From assembly GCA_036927565.1 (NCBI GenBank), contig JAYESD010000004.1:86494942-86558941 (forward strand): a stretch of DNA of 64,000 nucleotides, read 5' to 3'. The stretch's first letter is position 1. Each line of letters begins with the position of its first letter. Below are positions 32,704-44,448 of this stretch, one piece after another. Position numbers and translations under genes: made by a program. The DNA comes from Tuctoria greenei. Taxonomy: Eukaryota > Streptophyta > Magnoliopsida > Poales > Poaceae. Under the pieces are notes generated by a model, which searched no databases, was not told the origin of the DNA, and saw only the letters and a program-made list of their open reading frames with translations.

Positions 32704-33556
32704 TGTTGGTACCATGGATACCAGGTACCCCCTGATACAACACTTAAAATGAAGTTCCTTTGTTCGAGTTGAGGACTTCCGAAGGAAACACACGTCTTAC
32801 AGCACTAGGCCCGCATCCCTCAGTTTGGGTAGCTCCGGTGGTACCACGTGTCTTGCGGGATCGGACCTGCCTCCCTTCAATGAGAAGCTCCGGTACCGCC
32901 ATGTGTCCAGCAACCCCGAACCTAACCTCCAGTAGAGGGATGCTCTGGTGTCGCCACGTGTCAAGTGGCTCCGGAACTGCCTCCCTATAGAGGGAAGCTC
33001 TAGAGCTGCCACATGTAGGACCCCCAGACCTAAGCCTGCTATGGGAAGACTACGAGACCTCCAACGGCGCGGAAATTAAAGAGGTTATTAAATAGCCATT
33101 ACAAGACCTGATTAACGTGTCATGAACTCAATATTAATGACACACGATCAGAGGACTATCAAGACTAGTAACACCACTATTAAGGCGCATTATCACCCTA
33201 TTAATCATAGTTTATATATGTAGATCATGTATAGGTGGTTAACTACAGCTGGGGCCATGTGTCGGGCCAGGAAATCTCTGTAACGGCTAGTCTTTGGCAT
33301 ATAAAATGGCTGCGTCGCACGGTAGAAAAACAACAAGCTCATACGCACTCTAGTGTACTCAAACACTCGCCACATACACACATACTCAATCAACAACCAC
33401 CCCGTGGAGTAGGGTATAACGCTCAAGCGGCCCGAACCATGTAAAACTCCCTGTGTAATCATCTTGTTCGTGATCTTACGCGCTCCATCTGAATATGAAC
33501 CTCCGCGGACTACGTTTAAGTAGTACCGAGGGAAGTTTTGTTGCTATACTTTGACA
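32704..33556 (+). repeat. Tat-like element 5' LTR
   Basis: 853 bases with a counterpart at 48228-49082. TATA box (tataaaa) at 33300. Contains repeated ccacgtgtc/ggaccTgcctccc motifs in its first half, so the LTR has short internal repeats. Confidence 0.92.
33300..33306 (+). promoter_or_regulatory. TATA box of Tat-like 5' LTR
   Basis: tataaaa, conserved at 48826 in the 3' LTR. Confidence 0.6.
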
Positions 33557-33574
33557 TTTGGCATGCAAGGTAGG
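33557..33574 (+). other. Decayed primer binding site of Tat-like element
   Basis: tttggcatgcaaggtagg follows the LTR end at once. It resembles a tttggcgcccaccgtgg-type site but carries several changes. Confidence 0.45.
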
Positions 33575-33691
33575 GGAAGAAGAAGCCCATACCATAAACG
33601 GGAGGGGAAACAAAAAGTTAGAGAAGATCCATCATAACAGGAGCTTGGCTTCCAGGATGCCTAGAAGTATCTAAAGGCCGTCTACAACAAG

Positions 33692-36520
33692 GTGGATGAC
33701 AAATCTGACATTTCCGACAATGAACGTCGAAAGACTCTCCATATGATATATGGAGGGTACTGGGATATCACTTCCCAGCGTATCCGCAAAACTATGCATC
33801 GGGAGATGGCTGCCGCAGTAACTACCGCCAATGCAGAACCTCATCGAAAGTGGATGGACACTACTATCACCTTTGATGCTTCGGATTGCCCAAAGAACAT
33901 GACCGGAGCTAGTCATTTGCCGTTGATTGTATCCAGCTCTATCACATCCTGGTGGACGGAGGCGCGGCGCTCAAATTCCTCAGCTTTGCGGCTTTCACAA
34001 AGCTCCAACTTAGCCAATCAGACCTTAGGCCTGACATACTTTCTCCAGGAAAGGTCCGGGATCTATAACTCCTCTTAGATCAATTACACTCTCGGTGACC
34101 TTCAGGACCAGAGACAATTATAGGTCCAGGAAGATGGTGTTTGATGTTCATCAGCCTTCCCTTCAACACCATCCAAGGCAGGCCAGCCCTGTATAGGTTC
34201 ATGGTCGTAGCTCATTACGTCTATCTAGTGTTGAAGATGCTAACTCATTCAGACGTCCTCCGAATTCGTTGGGATCGCACTGCTGGGGTCACTGTGCTGG
34301 AAGAACTTCATTCTCTCGCAACAGCATAGGAAGAAGAAACTGGCAAGGAGCGACCAGCTCAACAACCCTCGAGCTCACGCCAGCGTGGCTCGACCTCTGC
34401 ACCTCATGTGCAACCAAGCAGCGACATCGACATCCCCGTCAAAGTCATCCAAATTGGTTCTCATGCTGCCCATACCATTCACATACCAGAAGGTCTCGAT
34501 GACAAATAGGAACTCACGCTTGTCACTTTCCTCTGGGTGAATGTTGACTTGTTTGCATGGAAACCATCACAGATGCCTAGGATCTCTAGAGAGGTGATCG
34601 AGCATAGCCTGAAGATATACCCCGACGCACGGCAAATAAATCAGAAGCCCCAGAAGCAATCTGTCGAGCGGCTTAACTTCATCAGACAAGAAATCAAAAA
34701 GCTGCTTGACGTTGGTTCTGTCTGGGAGGTTCACCATCCACGGTGGCTGGCAAACCCAGTCGTTGTACCAAAGGCTGGCGGGAAGCAGACCGTCGGGAAG
34801 CTTTGGATGTGCATCAACTACACCATTGAACAAGGCATGCCCAAAGGACCCATTTCCACTTCCTAGAATAGATCAGATAGTGGATTCTACCTCCGAGTGT
34901 GAGTTACTGTGTTTCTTAGAAGGATATTCTGGGTTCCAGAGTCAAATGACTAGGGAAGATGAATAGCATACTGCCTTCATTATAGTAGATGAGTTATACT
35001 ACTATACTGCCATGCCTTTCGATCTCAAAACATTGCGCGATTTATGCACAAAACATTTGGATATCTCATCAGTGACTTGGTGGAGGTCTATGTCGATGAC
35101 ATCATCGTCAAGGTGAAGAACAAGGAATCACTCCTTGACAATTTGAAAGCTATCTTCAACAAGCTGCGCTTGACACGAACGAAAATCAACCCGGACAAAC
35201 GCGTCTTTGGGGTTAACTCTTGAAAGCTCCTTGGTTTCTTGGTAACTCACCAAGGAATTTAGGCAAATCCAGTCAAAATCAAGGCAATTGAAGAGATGCG
35301 GCCCCCAGCCCGCGTCAAGGACATCCAGAAGCTAACTGGGTATCTAGCTGCGCTTAGCCTGTTTATTTCAAGACTAGCGGAGCAGGCACTTCCCTTGTAA
35401 AGCTATTGAAGAAGTCTGGGCCATTTCATTGGTCCGAAGAAGCAAAGAAGGCATTTCAGGAGCTCAATCAGCTTCTCACCACACTACCAGTTCTTGTAGC
35501 TCCGAAACCTAGTGAGCCTCTTTGGCTTTATATTTCAGCAACTACGAAGGTTGTCAAAATGATCCTAGTTGCAAAGAGACCAGAGCCAACATTAGCTCGG
35601 GAGCGTAGACCCCTCTGGGAGGGTACGGAGCTACCTGGAGGCCAGTCTGGGTCCCAGCCCCCAAACACGGTTCCTAAAGGCAAGAGGCCTGAGGATCAAC
35701 TTCTCTCAATCAAGGGAGCTCCTGCAGTTCAAGACGAAGGTCTGGACCCCTTCGAGGAGGTCCGTATTGATCAAGAACAAAATCCATACCCCTCTGAGAG
35801 GTTCCAAGTTGCTCAAGAAGAAGATCCAGTCACCTCCGGAATGGTCCGAGTTGATGGAAAAGAAGCTCCTGGCTCCTCCGGGAGAGTTCGTACCGTCCAG
35901 CGGCCTGTGTACTTCATCAGTGAAGTGTTACATGATGCCAAGACTCGCTACATTAAGTTTCATAAGCTGCTATATGCAGTCCTTATTGCCTCAAAGAAGC
36001 TACATCACTACTTCCAAGCCACAAGATATCAGTAGTAACTTCCTTTACACTGCGTGTTATATTGCATAATCCAAATTCAACTTGAAACATTGACAAGTGG
36101 GCTGTGGAGCTGGCAGCATTCAACCTCGAATTCCTGCCTCGACATGCAATCAAGAGTCAGGCACTGGCTGACTTCGTGACAGAGTGGACTCCTTCTTCAT
36201 CAACTCCAGGGGGCCTCAGTGATCAGAAGCCGAAACCTAAGGTCCCAGTCTTCACTGAGCCTCACTTTGCACTCTATTTCGGCGGCTCCATGCAGAAGCA
36301 GGGGGGCGGAGCTGGAATCCTTCTCCTCGCGCCAATTGGGGAGAAGGTCAAATACATGGTACACCTTGATTTCAAGGCGACTAAGAACAAGGCAGAGTAC
36401 AAAGCTATCATCTATAGACTAAAGGTGGCGCTATCATATGGCGTCAGGCATCTATTGGGGTGGGGTGACTCAACTCATCATCAAGCAAGACAATGGTAAA
36501 TGCAGTTGCAACAACCCCCA
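33692..36520 (+). pseudogene. pol: Tat-like pol remnant: protease, RT, RNase H, second RNase H
   Basis: The protease region is decayed (TITFDASDCPK, then FNTIQGRPALYRF near 34150). RT starts at about 34540 (VDLFAWKPSQMP) and continues with NKACPKDPFPLPRIDQIVD and the catalytic VYVDDIIVK near 35090. RNase H follows from about 35400 (FHWSEEAKKAFQELNQLL). A second, archaeal-type RNase H is at 36240-36470 (HFALYFGGSMQKQGGGAGILL), a hallmark of the Tat lineage. Stops and frameshifts occur throughout, for example near 34860, 34964, 35221, 35261 and 36033. Gag is essentially absent: only about 130 bases lie between the PBS and the protease-like frame. Confidence 0.82.
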
Positions 36521-36623
36521 ACTCGCTGCTTATTTACTTGAAGTCTAGAAGCTGTAGAAGGATTTCCACGTCCTGGATCTCTACCATGCCTAGCGTCTAA
36601 ACAATGCTGAAGCTCATGATCTC

Positions 36624-38090
36624 TTGACAATGATATCAACGGGAGCTCAAGCCCCAGATGGAGTTTTTGTCAGAAGATTGTCAGGACTTGCCACTCAGCC
36701 TACCGAACTGAGTGATGGGGGTGAGACTAGCATCTCGAAGTTTGTGGTCCCAGTGGCCCTGTTACTATGCTGCCCACCAAGGATCATAGGCGCTATAGGA
36801 AGCTCTGAGCAACCCAACGTGCAATATCCAGGAGCTCAAGTTAGCTTCAATGCATGGATCTCGGAGATCCGGAGCTACTTGAAGGAAAATATCCTGCTTG
36901 AAGATGGTGCTTCTGCTGATCAAATTGTCATATTGGCTAAAAGATACACACTGGTAGAAGGGGACCTCTACCGGCGTGGTGCAAACGGAATTTTAATGCG
37001 GTGCATTTCACGGGAAGAAGGTCGCGAGTCACTCGCATAAATCCATGGAGGCGAGTGCAGGAACCACGCGTCTTCTCGCACGTTGGTCGGTAAAGGCTTC
37101 CAGCATGGCTTTTACTGGCTTACGGCACTCCAGAATGTAGTAGAGTATGTAAAGAAGTGTGAAGAGTGCCAATTCCACGCAAAGCAAATTCACACACCGG
37201 CTCAGTCACTGCAAATGATACCTCCCACGTGGCCTTTCGCTGTGTGGGGGATGGATATTTTGGGACCTTTCCCAAAGGCCGTCGGAGGTTATAGGTTCCT
37301 GTACGTCGCCATCGACAAGTTCACCATGTGGCTGAAAGTTACTCCAATTGTAACAGTCAACAAGAAAATTAGCTATCAAGTTTTTGAAGTCCAGAGTCTG
37401 CAGATTTGGAGTTCCGAACAAAGTCATTACTATAATGGAATCCAATTTACAAGTGTAGCATTCCAAGAGTATTGCGAAGATCTTGGCGTACAAGTCAGCT
37501 ACGCATCAGTAGCTCGCTCGGCAAGCAATGGCCAAGCTGAGAGAGCAAATGCAGAAATACTCAAGGGACTTAAGATGCGCACATATGAGCGCTTAAAGAA
37601 ACATGGTGCTAACTGGATAGAGGAGCTTCCGTATTCATTGTGGACAAGCAGGACAACACCTAGCCAGACAACGGGAGAGACACCTTCCTTCTTTGTGTAC
37701 GGAGCTGAAGTTCTTATTCCTTCGTAGATCACCATGGGTTCTCTTCGAGTCCGGACCTTCAACAAAGCCACGCAAGACAAGCTCCGGCGTGAGGACCTGG
37801 ATCTCGTGGACGTAGCAAGGTGCCAAGCACCTATTTGGAACGCACAATACCGTGAGGTGCTCTAGCGCTGTCAACAAAGGTTCGTGCATAACTGGCACCT
37901 AGAAGAAGGCAATCTGATGCTGCAGAGAATACTGACTCATGAAGGGATGAGCAAACTATCCCCAAGCTGGGAAGGACCCTTCCGAGTTATCAAAGTATCC
38001 CACCGTGGATGCATTCAATCGGCAACACAGGATGGGACCCTGCTTCCCAATCAATGGAACATTGAGCACCTCCATAAGTTTTACGCTTAG
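36624..38090 (+). pseudogene. Tat-like integrase remnant
   Basis: Catalyses insertion of the cDNA in intact elements. The N-terminal part includes LVEGDLYRRGANG. The zinc finger cysteines are in KKCEECQFHAK. The catalytic core has WGMDILGPFPKAVGG and NGQAERAN, and the C-terminus reads LSPSWEGPFRVIKVS. In-frame stops lie at 37037-37039, 37724-37726 and 37863-37865. The second catalytic Asp, normally before NG in this motif, is replaced by Tyr at 37431-37433 (HYYNGIQFTS). It is inactive on both grounds. Confidence 0.85.
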
Positions 38091-39308
38091 ATACACAGAG
38101 GTGAGTCTGTTGGTATGAATTGCATCTCTTGTAGTCCATTGACCGAGTTGGTAAGGGTCCTAGCGCACTTAACTTGGTCTTGTACTTTAGTTGTGTCTTT
38201 ACCCTCCCTGGGATATATCAAGACGAATAGCACACTTAACTTTTTCAATGTACTTTAAGTGTGTCCTTGTCTTCCCCTATAATTCGGACCTTAATGAGAA
38301 ACATTTTATACAGACAGACTCCACGTGCATTTCATTTGTACAGGCTCATTTCTTTTTTACCTTCTTGTCTATAATAATGTTGTGCAATCCCTTTGAAATT
38401 TAGTCCAGGGTATTTATGTGACATATAAGACGTATTGGTAATCTGTTTTTGGGTTTTAGAATTGCCGTATGGTCTACTCGTCTAAAAACCAAAACCAATG
38501 ACAAGTCTGGAGTGTGCTATCGACTCAGACTGGTCAGACACCCTAAGTACGCCACTCTACCTATATCCTGGCAGGTCCTAGTAGGGCGGGTCCGAAAGGC
38601 ATTCTGACCTAAAGAGATTTAATCAATACACTTGGGTCGTCATGTTAAATTGCTCAAGATCAAAATTCGGAGAAGGATAATAAGACGCAAATAAATTATA
38701 GACAAGAGGATGAATTTTACTGTTTTTCTTGTTTTTTATGCGGAGGAAAAACAAACATTTGATGGCAATTGGCTTAGTGATGGTGGATGTCGCCGGAGCA
38801 TTAGCTCTGACAACCCCCAAAGGGCCCACCGTCGACGTTCTAAGCGTTGATAGTAGGCGTCGACAAACCTACCAAGCTCCGACAACAACCAGGGGGCCCG
38901 CCATCGACGTTCTAAGCGTTGATAGTGGGCACCGCCAGAGCACTAGCTCCGACAACCTCTAGGGGGCCACCGTCGATGTTCTAAGCGTTGATAGTGGGCA
39001 CTATCGGACCTACCAAGCTCTGACAACCCCTAGGGGGCCCGTCGTCGACGTTCTAAGCGTTGATAGTGGGCGCCATTGGACCTACCAAGCTCCAACAACT
39101 CCTAGGGGGCCCGCCGTCGACGCAACAAAGAGTCCTTGGAGATATTGGTAGCAAGACTCGGAACTCGGAGCTAACATACTAGCAACAAATTCGGAGCTAT
39201 TGAATTTTCATAACATTGTCTGAATCCTCATGGTAGATGCCTTCAATTCATTCAACACATCTACTAGGGGGCTAACAATATAAAAGGAAATGCATTAAAT
39301 ACACAAAA
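38091..39308 (+). other. Tat-like spacer after pol
   Basis: Noncoding region between integrase and the CACTA-2 insertion. It holds a 72-bp tandem repeat (38790-39125); nothing else is recognised. Confidence 0.5.
38790..39125 (+). repeat. Tandem repeat, about 72-bp unit, four to five copies
   Basis: The phrase gttctaagcgttgatag recurs at 38837, 38909, 38978 and 39050 (spacings 72, 69 and 72). Each copy also has ccaagctcYgacaac and agggggcccgcc. A partial fifth copy ends near 39125. Confidence 0.9.
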
Positions 39309-39765
39309 CACTACAGGATTTCGTCAATAGGGCATCGGCCATATAGGCGTCGGTTGCCTACACAAACGACACCCATAAACTAAAGGCTTTGATCAACCGA
39401 CGCACAAAACCGACGAAATAGATTTGACACCTTTAACATTTAAGTGCGTTGGGGCTGACGCATTTACGACATATGGGCATCGGTTTTGTCTAGCCGACAC
39501 ACTTAGATATAAATGCGTCGACCCCTGGAACCGACACAATTAAGTCACTTAAAAGCACCGGTCCTTTCAAACCGACGCACCTAACGCGACATGTGGCGAG
39601 CGCGCCGGGCACGTGTTTGAGCGTCGGTTCTGAAGAAACCGACACATTTATTGTATTTAAGTGCATCGGTTACAGGAGACCGACACATATAATGAGCCAC
39701 GTGGGAAGCCTACAGAGGGCGACTATGGGCGTCGGTTTAGGCAAAACTGACGCACCTAACACATT
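39309..39765. repeat. CACTA-2 subterminal repeat array, TNPA-side end
   Basis: Roughly nine GCGTCGGTT/GCATCGGTT-like and eight AACCGACGC/ACCGACAC-like copies, in both orientations, often paired. Confidence 0.85.
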
Positions 39766-39944
39766 TAAAAAAAACTGCTTAATTCATCTCCCTCACCTGC
39801 TGGGGAGCCTCCATTTTACAGACAAAACATCAATATATACAGCACAACAGATACAATTCAATAACATTTCAAACATAGCACCGTACACAAGTTTTCAAAC
39901 ATTTGAAACACAAGCACAACAGCACGAAAATGAGTAAACAAAAT

Positions 39945-42783
39945 TCAAATGTCGTTGTGGGAGACTCCACTCGCACGTCCTGCGCTCCCATCTCCTCCAC
40001 TCGCACCTCTGTCATTGATGTTAAGGAAAGCATCGCCACCTTCGGGTGTTCCATGACGAGATCCCTGCGATAAACAAATAAAAGAGAAACTTAATAACTT
40101 AAAATGTTAACTTCAACTAAAACTTATCAAAGCTCTCTCATTTCCTCTCACTCTCCCTATCTCCCTCGCCCTCACTCGCTCTCCCACTCTCTCTGTCTCT
40201 TCCCCTCTCCCTCTATCTCTTTCTCTCTAGCTCCCTCTCTATCCATCTCTTCTTTTCTTTCTGTCTATCCCTCTCCCCCTCTATGTATTTCTCTCCCTCT
40301 CTATCTATTACTTCTTTCTCTCTCTCTATCTACCCCTCTCTCTATGTATTGCTCTCCCTCTCTATCTATCTCTTCCCCTCTTGCTCTCTCATTTGTTCCC
40401 TCTTTCACTTCATCTCTCTGCTAAGTCTTACCATTTTTTTCTTAATATTGTGCTAATTAATATGTGGTGTTATAATGAAAATATTGTAACAAGTATACAA
40501 GTCATGCATAACGCCGCATCTCCAAATTGTGATGGGTGAGTCTGCATCAGATGGAAAGGCATCGGTGGGAAAACTGCTTCAAGTTGTGAGATTATAATTA
40601 GAATCATTTTGAAATAGAATAAAGTGGTCAAATGCAAAAATTACAGTTTACTTGGATTATTTTGCTGCAATCCAGAAGCCAACAGTGATATGAATCTGTA
40701 AGGTTGTGGAGCACACAGTTGACCACTCTCGGAACCTTGCAACACAAATAGTTACAATATTGCATTATATAACCCAAGTCAGTAATATAAGCTGTTTTAC
40801 CTGTGAGGAGGAGCCAATCTGTAATGCTGGCTGCATTGGTTGAGGCATCATGTCGAGGTAAGATTGTTGCGGCGGACCAAATCGAGAACTGGAGCTACCT
40901 TGACCCATGAACTGCATCAAGTAAATTATTTGTGATATCTTGAGTAGAAACATTTGTAAATTGACATGTGTCAAATAAGAAAATTATATATTACCTGAGA
41001 TATATACAAATAATGCATCTGTTGCCACAACATCTGTGTCTGTTGCTGTTGTTGTTGCATACCCTCCTTGGTGCGTCTCAATTCTTCTCGTAATTCAGCC
41101 TCTGTAGAAGATTAAAATCGACTACCACCAACATTGGACGGTCGTCATCTAGCATAAGCCTCACGCTCTACATCGCACAACCCAAGTCTACAAAAAATAC
41201 AAGTGTGAAGAATCAACAATCATTAACATACAAATCATCGTTATCTTTACACATACCTCCCATGCGGTAGACCTCCGTCGGCATCGTACGCCGCAGCGTC
41301 ATCCAACGGCTCTCTCAAATAGTCTGAATCAGGTCCATGGTTCTTCTTAAAACACTCAACATACTTTTGTTGTGATACATTTAGTTAATGAATTAATGTA
41401 ATACATGATAAATCGAGTTGATGAATAAAAGCAACAAAGAATCAACATACGTACCAATTTCTGCGTTGATGCCTCGTCACAGAACACCTTTGGGCGATTT
41501 GGGTCTGGACCTTTGTGCCCCTCAATATAAACCCTGAAAAACGTAGGAGGCGTACTAGTTTTAGCTGCCTGCAATATCAAAATTCAACAATTTAATCAAT
41601 ATAATTAATTGAAGCAATCTAAGTATGAATGTAAGAATTCATACCATCCTTTGTTCCATTCGAACATAACCATCCGGCCCAAAGAAGTGCTTTCCTGGCT
41701 TGCTCTTCTTGTTTTTCGGTGCCTATCAGAAATATTTTTGAACTCAGCTGAACCCCAATACCCGCATAACCACTCCCAAGCCTCCATATTCGCACAAGTC
41801 CAATCCACATGACTCTGCAAGTACTCCTCCCTAGTGAGGTGAATTTTGGCTGCTTATTTGTTTGTCATGGGTTGGAACATCACCGTCTTATAGTAGATGG
41901 TCACAGCTTTGATCCGTGCCTTAGAGAAGGAGTCTTTGACACGTCTTTTTGCTGCATTATGAAAAACCGAACAAGCATATGCTTGACTAACACCATCCTC
42001 CAAACGAAACCTACCCTGCATACAAGTAACTATTAATGTCAAACAAAATATGATGCAATGTAATGGAAACAATCAAAACAAACTTACCTAGAAGATCTCC
42101 CAAACCTTATCCTGACATGTACCCAAATCGCCATATTCTTGAAGCGCATAGTGATCCTTCCAAAACACCATGCAATTATTCTTGCACGCATCAATTTTCT
42201 CATAACTCATGTCCAGACCTTCCAAAATCTTCTTTGAGTGATATATGTCTTTCGACATCTTATTTTTTGATGGAAGGAGATCATTGATCAACTTCAGGAT
42301 ACCATTGTAGCAATTGTTTGCAAAATTGAACGTAGACTTCAACCCCATAAGTCGTGTGACCGCCTGCAAAACAGTCACATTGGTGCCCTCATATCCTTTT
42401 TCATCCGTGATGGCAAGAAGCCTATAAAACTTCTTCACTTCCTCTGGCAGTGACTGTTCTTCGTACTCTCGACCAACATACGCCATCATCTCATCCATCT
42501 GATCTAGATTCTCATAACCATCTAACTCACAAGCATGATCCAGGTCTCCATGCTCACGCCACACTAGATAGTCTGGCATAAATTCATGCTTACAAAGGTC
42601 CAGCATCATTTCAGACCTCTCCAAACGTCAACGATTCTGGCACTTGCTACACGGACACTTCACAAAACGATCACCACTAGGAAATGCTTGGTTCACGAAC
42701 ACATTTGCAATTTGTGCCCATTCCAAAGTGTACACACCATCTGAACTTTATCCATCATACATCACCTTATGGTCGTCACCCAT
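39945..42783 (-). pseudogene. CACTA-2 fused TNPD(N)-TNPA gene
   Basis: The start at 42783 (MGDDHKVMYDG) matches the TNPD start of CACTA-1. The transposase-associated domain (CPCSKCQNR) is interrupted by stops near 42750 and 42630. The TNPD frame continues to DACKNNCMVFWKDH, then runs without a break into DHYALQEYGDLGTCQDKVWEIF, which fits TNPA. Later exons hold FRLEDGVSQAY, SVFHNAAKRRVKDSFSKARIK, LTREEYLQ, WLCGYWGSAEFKN and a Gln-rich coiled coil near 41050, ending at 39945. A large deletion therefore removed the TNP2 catalytic core and joined the two genes. Additional stops include TAG at 42090-42088, at the last codon of an exon, and TAA after MTNK near 41855. It encodes no transposase activity. 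Confidence 0.75.
40131..40425. repeat. Pyrimidine tract in the last intron (CACTA-2)
   Basis: About 300 bases of CTCTCTCTAT-like sequence in the plus strand, in the intron before the final exon. Equivalent in place to 11870-12225 of CACTA-1. Confidence 0.8.
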
Positions 42784-42844
42784 TTTTCAGCTAATACCTT
42801 CAAAGCAGAAAAATCATTATACTTATTTTACTTTCATATTATGT

Positions 42845-43230
42845 GATGGTCACTACAACTAGGCAGATAGGTCCTAAACCCACCCAAGAGTGGTCGAGTG
42901 GGGTGTGCTTATGATGACACGCGTGGTCCGGATCCAGGCAAAATTTCGGCATCATAACCCCGATGTTCTCCACCGCACGCCCAAAAATGGTGCAAAAGAG
43001 AACATCAGGGTTATACCGTTGAAATCTCGTCCTGATCCAGACTCGCGTCTCGTCACAAGCCACACCCCCCCCCCCCCGATCCACTCCCAGACTGTCCAAA
43101 AAGGGACAATTCTGAACCTTCATGTCTCACATGCCAATAGCATGTGATACATGACGATTCGAAATGGGTAATAAAATTCTATAGGTTATGTTGCTCATTT
43201 TCATTTTTCAATCATTTACGAGAGAGGAAA
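42845..43230. repeat. CACTA-2 copy of the shared upstream block
   Basis: Matches 18098-18470 in order and content, including the palindrome. Contains a run of 13 C (43065-43077) absent from the CACTA-1 copy. Confidence 0.85.
43120..43154. promoter_or_regulatory. Inverted repeat, counterpart of 18368-18402
   Basis: Left arm TCATGTCTCACATGCCA, one-base spacer, right arm with two mismatches. It lies 337 bases upstream of the start codon at 42783. Two outer base pairs differ from CACTA-1 on both arms, keeping the pairing. Confidence 0.7.
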
Positions 43231-43672
43231 GAACAAGACAGGGGAGGAAAGTTGGTCACATTCAGGCGCGGTTAATTAGTCGTCCTCATTGTCACCGTAC
43301 ACATTTGTGCTAGTCTTAACACATACTTGACAACTAGAATCATTTTTCACAACAGTCCTCTAAAGCTACTAAAATTATAAAAATATTTACTATATTAAAA
43401 ACACGTAATTAGTCATCATATCGCAAATGACAAAAACAAGCAATCACATCCATGATACAAACTTTTAATCACATTCAATTCATATAGCATAATGAATATG
43501 AATCACATTCACAAGTTAGCAACTATATAATATGAATCACATTAACAAGTTAACTCTAATCACATGATATGATAAAGCATTAGTTTCACAAGTTAGCAAC
43601 TATATGATATAACATTCAACTATAATCACATACAACTCTAATCATGTACTTGCAATGCACCTAATATGTTAC
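43231..43672 (-). other. CACTA-2 AT-rich leader intron part
   Basis: AT-rich noncoding DNA with several repeats of aatcacattcaca-like phrases. On the minus strand it follows a candidate donor GAAG|GTAACA at 43672-43671. Confidence 0.4.
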
Positions 43673-44060
43673 CTTCACATAGAGTTGAACTGGCGGACGA
43701 GACAGACGGGGGTGCTAGCGGCCGAGGCGTATGGGGGCACTAGACATGGGCTAGACAGAGGGACGAATGTGGGAGGCAGAGGGGACGCCGACCGGCCGAC
43801 GTGCAAGGGCGTCGGCGAGGTGGCGGGCAGGCAGCGGTCGAGGCGGACAGGGGCGTCACGGGCACCAGTGGCTGAGGCGGATGGGGGCTGGACGGGGTCC
43901 TAACGGGGAGGCAGTGGGGACACCGGCCGGCCGGCCGGCCGACAGGCAGGGGCGCCGGTGAGGCGGCGGGGTGGTGGTGGGCTGGCTGCGGCGACGGGCA
44001 GGGGCTCGAGCGCGAGCGAGTAGGCGCGTTGGCAGGGGAATGAAGCGTACGTGGGAGAAG
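43673..44060 (-). other. GC-rich leader block of CACTA-2
   Basis: Strongly GC-rich, with a (CCGG)n run at 43923-43940. It lies between the subterminal array and the leader intron, the same place as the GC block of CACTA-1. Apparent ORFs are compositional. Confidence 0.55.
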
Positions 44061-44099
44061 AGAGGAGGCGAAGGGATTAGGTTTGGAGTGGGGCCCGCT

Positions 44100-44345
44100 A
44101 AAGAGCATCGGTTTTGCCAAGGCCGATGCTCTTAGAGCCAGAGCCAGCCGAGCCCGCCGTATGAGCGTCGGTTTAACTGACGCATATATTATAATTGTCG
44201 GTCTGGCTGACACATTTAAGATGTGCTCGGTTGGCTCCAGAAAACTGACACCTCTAACTTATGGGTGTCGGTTTTCTTAAACCGACACCCTTAGACGTGT
44301 TAAATGCTTAGGGGCCGACACATATAGATAAACCAACACCATTTT
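44100..44345. repeat. CACTA-2 subterminal repeat array, promoter-side end
   Basis: About five GCATCGGTT/GTGTCGGTT-like and six inverse copies, the same motif as 39309-39765. Confidence 0.8.
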
Positions 44346-44448
44346 CATCGTTTCCTGTAGTGAAAAATGAATTCGAAATTCAGAAGGATTTCAGATTTCA
44401 TTCATTCAAAATGAGGATTACAAGGTGAAGGCAAAAAAAGGAAAAGTC

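Larger units (their letters stand above)
39309..44362 (-). mobile_element. CACTA-2: internally deleted En/Spm-like transposon
   Basis: Ends CACTACAGGATTTCG... and ...CGTTTCCTGTAGTG, flanked by the 3-bp duplication AAA (39306-39308 and 44363-44365). Length 5054 bases. Subterminal arrays use a different motif (GCGTCGGTT and its inverse) from CACTA-1, so it belongs to another family. The gene lies on the minus strand and lacks most of TNPD. Inserted in the spacer of the Tat-like element. Confidence 0.93.

Noticed and set aside
40104..40424. Ser/Leu-rich ORF
   Set aside because: Same cause: a pyrimidine tract in CACTA-2.
43065..43077. Run of 13 C
   Set aside because: A simple homopolymer, possibly of uncertain length in the assembly; no function proposed.
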